From: Halobacteriales archaeon QS_9_68_42
GTDB lineage: Archaea > Halobacteriota > Halobacteria > Halobacteriales > Haloarculaceae
Reading direction: 5' to 3'
Assembly (NCBI GenBank): GCA_003022905.1
Contig: PXSE01000046.1
Coordinates: 1-11,344, forward strand
DNA: 11,344 nucleotides
Of this stretch, positions 6,888-11,344 are shown piece by piece. The position numbers and the translations under genes were made by a program. The stretch's first letter is position 1, and every line of letters starts with the position of its first letter. The notes under the pieces are model-generated. The model had not been told where the DNA came from, made no database searches, and saw only the letters and a list, made by a program, of their open reading frames with translations.

Positions 6888-6910
6888 CGCACGGGAACTG
6901 ACAAAGATGT

Positions 6911-7048
6911 ATGCCCAAAGATGTGCGGCTACGAGTCAGCGAAGAACAGCACGAATGGCTAACCGAACTGAAAGACGAGCGAGGATACACATGGAAAGGG
7001 TTGTTGTTAGAAGGGGCAGAGTGCCTCGACACCGACAGAACGCAGTAG
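6911..7048 (+). CDS. small ribbon-helix-helix-like protein divergent from tnpB
   Basis: A 45-residue protein read directly from the bases. VRLRVS would be the DNA-contacting beta strand, EEQHEWLTELKDERG the first helix, and TWKGLLLEGAECL the second after a GYT turn. This matches the CopG/Arc ribbon-helix-helix plan at near-minimal length. Such proteins dimerise and bind operators, often repressing their own promoter. It is encoded divergently from tnpB, 54 nt apart, inside the element boundaries, so a role as repressor of the shared promoter is likely but inferred. Its codon use is AT-richer than the chromosomal genes around it, in line with mobile DNA. An antitoxin-like role is another option, but no toxin gene is adjacent. 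Confidence 0.65.
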   Translation: MPKDVRLRVSEEQHEWLTELKDERGYTWKGLLLEGAECLDTDRTQ

Positions 7049-7077
7049 TTGGACAGACGGCTAAGTGTCGCATTCCT

Positions 7078-7097
7078 CCCCGCCCCAAGGGGCGGGG
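7078..7097. repeat. GC-rich perfect hairpin, probable left end of the tnpB element
   Basis: CCCCGCCCC, a 2-base AA loop and GGGGCGGGG form a perfect 9-bp stem. The flanks (CATTCCT before, TTTCCTGC after on the plus strand) mirror the bases flanking the right-end hairpin when both are read on the minus strand. It also lies 30 nt after the small-gene stop, where it could stop or stabilise that transcript. Confidence 0.6.
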
Positions 7098-7133
7098 TTT
7101 CCTGCTCGGTGAAAGATGACTCGTCACGCGGTG

Positions 7134-7403
7134 TCACGGCACGCGTCGCCGGGCGAGGAGCGCCGCGCCGGCGAGCCCGGCGAGCGCGAGCAGGCTCCCG
7201 AACCCGGCGCCGTCACCGGATGTGCTGTCGTCGGCGTCGCCGCTCTCCCCGACGGCGACCGACACTACCGCGTCGTCGGGGGGCTATCTCGTCGGTCTGG
7301 GCCGGTCGGCCGAGACGGGCGACGCCGGCTGGCACGCGACGGCGACGACGAGAAGCGCCCATCTTACGCCCGGAGTGAGGGGGCGGCCCGGCTTTGCCTT
7401 CAT
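7134..7403 (-). pseudogene. secreted protein with signal peptide and PGF-CTERM-like tail, broken by a stop
   Basis: One frame spans 90 codons with one internal TAG (7284-7286). Before it comes a start (ATG 7403) and a signal-peptide-like segment, WALLVVAVACQPASPVSA. After it comes an acidic Ser/Thr/Asp linker ending DDSTSGDGAG, then FGSLLALAGLAGAALLARRR, a hydrophobic helix with an Arg cluster. The latter resembles the PGF-CTERM signal handled by archaeosortase, with AGFG in place of PGFG. The two ends are those of one exported, surface-anchored protein. A run of six C (7278-7283 on the minus strand) just after the TAG could hide a 1-nt indel: with five C, another frame reads QTDEIAP into DDAVVSVAVGES. 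The start overlaps the upstream stop (ATGA), suggesting real coupling. The function of the ectodomain cannot be told. Confidence 0.5.
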
Positions 7404-8134
7404 CGCCGCCGGACCGCCAGCACCGCGAGCGCGGCGGGTATCAGCGCGACCACCAGCGCGCGGAGTACGAGGCCGACGCCGCCGCCACCGTCCCTGCTCT
7501 CGCTCGCCGCCGTCGCCGTCGCCGTCGCGGTGGCCGTCGCCGTCTCGGCGTCCGGGTCGACGAACTCCACAAAGAAGCCCGAGAAGTCGGAGGTGCGCGG
7601 GTTCAGCGCGACGCTGTTCCGCTGGGCCCGGAACGGCTGGGGCACCGTCCGGTTGCGCTGGTAGCCCTCGGGGCCGTGAATCGTCACCCGTCGGTCGGGT
7701 TCGTAGCCGCCGCGGAACGGCTGGGCCACGATGACCCGCCGCTCGTCGGCGTACGCCAGCCGCACCCACTCGGCGCGGACCTCCACCCGGCCGTAGCCGT
7801 CCTGTTCGTAGGTCCGGACCGAGACGTTCCGTATCGACATGTTCCAAGGCGCCTCTCCGCTGCCAGTGGTGGCGGCGGCCTCCAGTTCCGCGACTGCGTC
7901 CGCTCGGAACGCCGCCCGCTGGCTCTCGTTGTCCGCGTACGACTCGTAGGTCGCCCGCTGGTCGTTGTCCCCGAGGTCGTAGGAGTTCACGTAGTAGACC
8001 GTCGCATTGCTGTCGGCGGACAGTTCGATGCCTAGAATCGTCCGGTTAGGCTCCTCGTGGGCGGCGGCCCCGACGCCGGCGCCGACGGACAGACAGAGGA
8101 TTACAACGGCCACGACCGCGAGCGTTGCCCTCAT
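7400..8134 (-). CDS. exported membrane-anchored protein of unknown function
   Basis: A 244-residue protein of the haloarchaeal surface type; I do not recognise a specific function. From ATG 8134 it has a signal peptide or N-terminal anchor (MRATLAVVAVVILCLSVG, then AGVGAAAHEEP), an ectodomain with several N-glycosylation sequons (NRT, NAT, NES, NMS, NVS), an Ala/Thr-repeat stalk, and a C-terminal helix ALVVALIPAALAVLAVRRR with a basic end facing the cytoplasm. Segments such as GYGRVEVRAEWVRLAYADER, VTIHGPEGYQ and SGFFVEFVDP suggest a beta-rich domain. It may belong to the DUF7345-like secreted families, but I cannot confirm this. The longer in-frame start at 8314 would add 60 charged residues before the signal peptide and is rejected. 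It is followed at once (ATGA) by the broken secreted gene. Confidence 0.75.
   Translation of the reverse strand: MRATLAVVAVVILCLSVGAGVGAAAHEEPNRTILGIELSADSNATVYYVNSYDLGDNDQRATYESYADNESQRAAFRADAVAELEAAATTGSGEAPWNMSIRNVSVRTYEQDGYGRVEVRAEWVRLAYADERRVIVAQPFRGGYEPDRRVTIHGPEGYQRNRTVPQPFRAQRNSVALNPRTSDFSGFFVEFVDPDAETATATATATATAASESRDGGGGVGLVLRALVVALIPAALAVLAVRRR
7509..7544. repeat. GCCGTC hexanucleotide repeat encoding an Ala-Thr stalk
   Basis: Six hexamers in a row, five exact GCCGTC and one variant (GCGGTG at 7527-7532). In the minus-strand gene this encodes alternating Thr and Ala just before the C-terminal membrane helix, as in O-glycosylated stalks of haloarchaeal surface proteins. Tandem hexamers allow in-frame length change. 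Confidence 0.7.
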
Positions 8135-8293
8135 CGCACGGTGGTCCGTAACGCGGTGGCAAGTCGGTTTCGCTCCCCGGACGGCCTGCGGCCGCTCGTC
8201 TGACCACACCGCGCGCGAACTCCCCGCGTTGCGGTTGTTCTCCCGCCGGCGTTCACGCCCGTCGAGGTCGTCGCCGTTGGTCGGCCACAGCCC

Positions 8294-8298
8294 TTTTA
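8294..8298 (+). promoter_or_regulatory. TATA-like box for the plus-strand gene pair
   Basis: TTTTA stands out in an otherwise GC-rich 188-nt gap between divergent genes. It is 25 nt before the ATG at 8323, fitting a leaderless start. No equally good box is seen for the minus-strand gene starting at 8134; GAAACCGACTT about 30-40 nt upstream of it is a weak candidate. The rest of 8135-8322 shows nothing else I can name. Confidence 0.5.
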
Positions 8299-8322
8299 CT
8301 CCGCGCCGGCGCACCGCCGTGC

Positions 8323-8508
8323 ATGCGACCGAGCCGCGCCGAACTTGAGGTCGAGGACCTTCTAAAGATAATCCTCGCGCTCGTCATCGTCTGGATACTC
8401 GTCGAGATCGTGATGGAGGTCGTCACCTTCGTGCTCGCGCCGTTCAGCCCCCTTCTGGGGCTCATCATCCTCGTGCTCATCCTGGCGTACCTCCTCGACT
8501 ACATCTAA
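8323..8508 (+). CDS. small two-helix membrane protein
   Basis: A 61-residue protein. A short charged N-terminus (MRPSRAELEVEDLLK) precedes two hydrophobic helices, about residues 15-37 (IILALVIVWILVEIVMEVV) and about 43-58 (PLLGLIILVLILAYLL), joined by a short loop, ending DYI. It resembles small haloarchaeal membrane families known only by DUF numbers (possibly DUF7554); no function is assigned. Its TAA overlaps the next ATG by one base (TAATG), so the two genes are probably translated together. Confidence 0.8.
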   Translation: MRPSRAELEVEDLLKIILALVIVWILVEIVMEVVTFVLAPFSPLLGLIILVLILAYLLDYI

Positions 8509-8987
8509 TGTACAGCCTCAACGCCCCGGTGCCGCCGGCCGTCGCCCGCCTCGCCAGCGGCCTGGCGGCGGACTTGCTCGACGCGACCGTCCGCCAGCGC
8601 CACACCCTCGTCGTCAAGCGCCTCGGCGAGGGCGACCCCTCGGGGCTGTCGGCGGCGGTCCGACGCGTCGTCGCCGGGACCGACCCGTTCCCGGCGCGGG
8701 TCACCGGCGTCGACGTCTTCGAGGACCCGCTGGCCGGCGAGTCGCCCGTCGCCTACCTCGAGGTGAAGTCGCCGGGGCTCGAACAGCTCCACCGGCGGCT
8801 CTGCGAGCGGTTCGACCCGGTCGACGGCATCGAGGCCGACGCGTACGCCCCCCACGTCACGGTCGCCCGCGGGGGCGACGCCGACCGCCTGCGCGGCCGC
8901 GACCTCGACCGCGAGTGGACCGTCAACCGACTGCTGGTCTGGTCCGGGCGCTACGAGGAACCCGTCGAGACGGTCGCGCTCCCTTAG
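8508..8987 (+). CDS. 2H phosphoesterase-like (2'-5' RNA ligase/LigT family) protein
   Basis: A 159-residue protein with the two histidine motifs of the 2H superfamily, whose members hydrolyse cyclic phosphates or join RNA 2'-5' ends. The second motif, HVTVARGG (H116-T118), is textbook. The first, HTLVVKRLGEGD (H32), places the hydroxyl residue directly after His (HT) rather than as HxT, and is one residue longer before LGE than in LigT. It may be a lineage variant or weaken catalysis. LEVKSPGLEQLHRRLCERF is the conserved strand-helix between the motifs. A cytosolic protein; the RNA substrate is unknown. It is co-transcribed with the small membrane protein, and its last bases overlap the convergent neighbour. 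Confidence 0.75.
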   Translation: MYSLNAPVPPAVARLASGLAADLLDATVRQRHTLVVKRLGEGDPSGLSAAVRRVVAGTDPFPARVTGVDVFEDPLAGESPVAYLEVKSPGLEQLHRRLCERFDPVDGIEADAYAPHVTVARGGDADRLRGRDLDREWTVNRLLVWSGRYEEPVETVALP

Positions 8988-9685
8988 AGCAGCAGGAACG
9001 ACAGGGCGATGCCCCCCAGAGCAAAGAGGAGGACGGCCCCCAGCGGGTTGACGAGGTACCGTAGCGGCGTATCGTAGAGGAAACGCTCGACGGCCGTCTC
9101 CGGCGGCCGCGTCTCGCGGACGGGTCCGGACGCCAGCATCGCCGGCCGGACCGGCGCCTCCCCGGCGCGGTCGGCCAGCGTCCTGGCGTCGAACTCGTCG
9201 GCCGTCTCGAACCGCTTGGGGTTGTAGCCCGCTGACAGCAGTGCGCCGGCACATGGCTTGCAGACAACGTACTCCGAATTCCCGTGGATGTAGGCCGCCA
9301 GTTCCGTCGCCGACTCCGCAAGGTGCTGGCACCGCTGGCAGACGTGCTGGCGGTCCGACCGCATCGTCGCCACCGCCGCCGGCGCGTCCGGCCGGGGGAA
9401 CAGCGGCGCCTCGTCCGCGTCGCCGTAGGCTGGGTCGTCGCCGTGCAGCGTCGCGTGGCAGGGGCCGCAGACGGTTACCAAGTCATCAAAATCCTCCATC
9501 GAGGGCGTTGCGAAGGGCGCGGCGTGGTGGGCCTCGAGGCGGCGCTCGGGGTCGCCCCGCTGGCGGTAGCCGCACCGCTGGCAGGTCCGGTCGTCCCGCT
9601 CGAGGGCCGCCTCCCGGAGGGCCTCCCACCGCGGCCCCTCGCCGTCGCGGGTCCGGCGTCGCTCGGCGCGCGGGTCCAGACTCAT
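8984..9685 (-). CDS. HNH-like zinc protein with a C-terminal membrane helix
   Basis: A 233-residue protein. The N-terminal third is HNH-nuclease-like: CQRCGY (C35, C38), LEAHHAAPFATPS with the paired His (H53, H54), and LVTVCGPCHATLH (C73, C76, H77, H81). The Asn usually found before LVTLC is Asp here (FDDLVTVC), so catalysis is uncertain. A second zinc knuckle follows, CQRC at 116-119 and CKPC at 142-145. The last 22 residues (LVNPLGAVLLFALGGIALSF and on) are a hydrophobic helix, so the protein should be tail-anchored with its zinc domains in the cytoplasm. The start overlaps the helicase stop (ATGA), which suggests a joint role in DNA handling. The stop overlaps the convergent gene's stop by 4 nt. 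Confidence 0.75.
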   Translation of the reverse strand: MSLDPRAERRRTRDGEGPRWEALREAALERDDRTCQRCGYRQRGDPERRLEAHHAAPFATPSMEDFDDLVTVCGPCHATLHGDDPAYGDADEAPLFPRPDAPAAVATMRSDRQHVCQRCQHLAESATELAAYIHGNSEYVVCKPCAGALLSAGYNPKRFETADEFDARTLADRAGEAPVRPAMLASGPVRETRPPETAVERFLYDTPLRYLVNPLGAVLLFALGGIALSFLLL

Positions 9686-11344
9686 GGCTCCGGCGGCGCC
9701 CCCTCCCAGGCGCCGAGGTCGCTGTAGAAGTTCAGCATCCCGATCTTCAGCTTCCCCGGCGCGACGTCGATGTGCTCGCTGCGCTCCTCGGGCGGGAACG
9801 ACGGGTAGACGCTGTACTCGCCCAACTCGACCCGGTTGGAGTGGGTGTAGCGCTCGTCGATGAGCACCCGCACCCCGTAATCGTCCGGCGAACGGACGAC
9901 CCGGCCGATCGCCTGCCGCGTCTTCCGGACGGTCGGTATCTCAACGGCGTACCGCCAGCCGGCGTCCCCCTCGCCGTCGCCGAATGCGCCCTCGTAGGCG
10001 CCCTGGACGGCCTCCATCCGGTCGTCGAGGTGGGGATACGGGACGCCAACGACCAACACCGTTCGGGCGTCGTTGTCGTCGAAACTAACCCCCTCGGCGA
10101 GCGTGCCCCAGAGCGACGTGAAGAGCACCGCGTCGTCGTCGCTGACGAACTCTTGGCGCAGGTCCTCCGCCCGCGTGCCGGGTTCGTCGAGGTACGGCGT
10201 CGCGTCACCGGAGAAGCGGTGGTAGTAACGTTCGGCCTCGGCGTAGCTGGGGAAGTACGCGAGCGTGTTGCCGGGGGTAAAGCGGACGGCGTCCTCGATG
10301 GTCTCGCCGACCGTCTCCTGGACTCCGGGGTCGTCCCGCTGGCTGGCGAACAGCGCCGGCGTCTCGACGGCGTAGGTCCGGCGGCGCTCCTCGGGGAACT
10401 GCTCGCCGTAGGCCATCGTCAGGGGCTCCTCCAGGCCGAGGACGTCCTCGGTGACGTCGAACGGCCGTAGCGTCGCGCTCATCAGCACCGTTGCGTGTAG
10501 CTCATCGAATAGCGGTTCGGTCACCTGGCGCGGCAGACAGGTGTACAGTTCGGCGCGACCGACGACGCCCGTCTCGGTCCGCCGGACGCCGGCCACCGGG
10601 TAGGTGCCGGGGTCGTCGTTGGCGTCCATCCACGCCTCAATGAACGCGGCGGCCGAGAGCGTCGGACAGTCCTTGCGGGTCGTCGTCTCGCCCTCCTTGT
10701 AGGCCCGCTCGTAGCGGCGGTCCAGCTCCTCGCCGAGCGCCAGCGCCGCCTCGAGGTCGGACGCGAACCCCTGGCCGGTGTACGCCTGCAGGAACTCCAC
10801 CGCGACGTCGTTGCGGCCGTTCTCGCTGTCGACGGCGACGTCCTCCCACTCCTCGCCGACGGCCTCGCGCTCGCCGAAGCCGAACGAGCCCTCGTAGGTC
10901 TCGACGAGCGCCGTCCGGAAGGCTTCGACGACGTTTCTCGCCGGGGCCGCGCGGGCGTCGTCGCACTCCTCGAGCTCGTCGACGGCGCCGTCCAGCGTCC
11001 GCTCGGCCAGCGTCCGGGTGGCGTGGTCGCGGGCCGCGCTCGCGACTTTGTGGGCCTCGTCGAACACCGCGATGACGTCCTCCGGGTCCCGGCCGAGCCA
11101 CCGGAAGAACTGCTCGCGGATGGTCGGGTCCAGCAGGTGGTGGTAGTTGCAGACCGCCAGGTCAATGCCCTCCATGCCGTCCTTCAGGAGCTCGTACCCG
11201 CAGAGGTCCATCTCGTGGGCCCGCTCGTAAATCTCGTCGGGCGTACGGACGTCCTCGTACAGCCACGCGTAGAACTCGTCGGTGTCCCCGGTGAGGTTGT
11301 TGTAGTAGCGGTCGCAGACGTTCCGCTCCTCGCGGAGCGCCTCG
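9682..11344 (-). CDS. Rad3/XPD-type DNA helicase (DinG-like superfamily 2), 5' end beyond the window
   Basis: This is an ATP-dependent 5'-3' helicase of the iron-sulfur XPD/DinG family, acting in DNA repair or recombination. The frame is open from the window edge to the TGA at 9682, giving 553 residues. The Walker A region is missing off the edge; intact homologues are longer by perhaps 150-200 residues. Visible are cysteines in NVCDRYY and DLCGYELLKDG (the latter the usual last Fe-S ligand), AVCNYHHLLDP, the Walker B/DEAH box VIAVFDEAHKV (11050-11061), MSATLRPFDV, TLAYFPSYAEAERYY, SLWGTLAEGVSFD, VVGVPYPHLDDR and motif VI QAIGRVVRSPDDYGVRVLID (about 9860-9920). A start at the internal Met 11211 is rejected because the frame and family sequence continue upstream. 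It is translationally coupled to the HNH-like gene. Confidence 0.92.
   Translation of the reverse strand, partial: EALREERNVCDRYYNNLTGDTDEFYAWLYEDVRTPDEIYERAHEMDLCGYELLKDGMEGIDLAVCNYHHLLDPTIREQFFRWLGRDPEDVIAVFDEAHKVASAARDHATRTLAERTLDGAVDELEECDDARAAPARNVVEAFRTALVETYEGSFGFGEREAVGEEWEDVAVDSENGRNDVAVEFLQAYTGQGFASDLEAALALGEELDRRYERAYKEGETTTRKDCPTLSAAAFIEAWMDANDDPGTYPVAGVRRTETGVVGRAELYTCLPRQVTEPLFDELHATVLMSATLRPFDVTEDVLGLEEPLTMAYGEQFPEERRRTYAVETPALFASQRDDPGVQETVGETIEDAVRFTPGNTLAYFPSYAEAERYYHRFSGDATPYLDEPGTRAEDLRQEFVSDDDAVLFTSLWGTLAEGVSFDDNDARTVLVVGVPYPHLDDRMEAVQGAYEGAFGDGEGDAGWRYAVEIPTVRKTRQAIGRVVRSPDDYGVRVLIDERYTHSNRVELGEYSVYPSFPPEERSEHIDVAPGKLKIGMLNFYSDLGAWEGAPPEP

Larger units (their letters stand above)
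5549..7108 (-). mobile_element. IS200/IS605-family, tnpA-less (IS1341-type) element
   Basis: The element comprises tnpB, a divergent small gene and a hairpin at each edge. The right-end hairpin (5561-5578) and the other hairpin (7078-7097) read with the same polarity on the minus strand: GGAAGCCCCGCC...GAGGATGTCAC and GGAAACCCCGCC...GAGGAATGCGAC. Same-polarity subterminal hairpins, rather than terminal inverted repeats, are the IS200/IS605 style. The outer base on the left-end side (7108) is placed after a TTTCAC that echoes the GTCAC of the right end; this boundary is tentative. No tnpA is present, so movement would need TnpA in trans. The alternative is that the 7078 hairpin is the right end of another, lost element. 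Confidence 0.6.

Noticed and set aside
5279..6901. Long plus-strand open frame (540 codons) opposite tnpB and the arg leader
   Set aside because: It is antisense to tnpB, which has clear RuvC and zinc motifs; the plus-strand translation shows no recognisable domain and crosses the argG start region.
7284..7847. 187-codon minus-strand frame overlapping the secreted protein
   Set aside because: Upstream of 7403 it is an out-of-frame shadow of the 7400-8134 gene; only the piece from 7403 has a signal-peptide character.
8135..8314. 60-residue upstream extension of the secreted protein
   Set aside because: It would place a charged stretch before a clear signal peptide that begins at ATG 8134.
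9241..10470. Long plus-strand open frame opposite the helicase and HNH-like genes
   Set aside because: A shadow ORF caused by high GC; the translation is Arg/Pro/Gly-rich and the minus strand encodes well-conserved helicase motifs.
1..11344. CRISPR array, tRNA or rRNA genes, replication origin
   Set aside because: No spaced direct repeats, no tRNA-like cloverleaf or rRNA segments and no origin-type repeat cluster were found on reading the window.

Overview
This is a GC-rich fragment of a haloarchaeal (class Halobacteria) chromosome. The evidence is the acidic, Asp/Glu-rich proteins, the AT-rich TATA boxes placed 25-30 nt before start codons (leaderless mRNAs), the LysW-dependent arginine pathway, an IS1341-type TnpB, a PGF-CTERM-like surface-protein tail and a Rad3/XPD-type helicase. 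The genus cannot be fixed from the sequence alone.

Left part (1-5530): an arginine biosynthesis cluster, all on the minus strand and read right to left. The order is argG, argH, then lysW with its own promoter, argX, argC and argB, the last cut by the window edge. LysW is the amino-group carrier, ArgX loads glutamate on it, ArgB phosphorylates and ArgC reduces the carrier-bound intermediate. ArgG and ArgH convert citrulline to arginine. argG, argX, lysW and the visible part of argB look intact. argC and argH each appear to have lost a central block plus the reading frame (roughly 70 and 55-60 codons), and each lost block holds active-site residues. Either the strain has a broken arginine pathway or the assembly dropped these segments.

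Between argG and its TATA box lies a structured leader of about 170 nt. It begins, at the leaderless position, with a 27-codon ORF that ends in an Arg-rich tail with two consecutive CGA codons. Several perfect or near-perfect inverted repeats follow or overlap it. It has the layout of an arginine-sensing attenuator and is the most original signal in the window.

Middle (about 5549-7108): an IS200/IS605-family, tnpA-less (IS1341-type) element. Its tnpB encodes an apparently complete RuvC nuclease. A small ribbon-helix-helix-like protein is encoded divergently, and both genes appear to share one TATA element. The right end of the element abuts the argG promoter, so the guide part of its omega/reRNA would be arg-promoter sequence.

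Right part (7130-11344): a minus-strand pair of secreted or membrane-anchored proteins, the second one broken; a plus-strand pair (a two-helix membrane protein and a 2H-phosphoesterase-like protein); and a minus-strand pair (Rad3-type helicase, running off the window, and a membrane-anchored HNH-like zinc protein). Start/stop overlaps link the genes within each pair.
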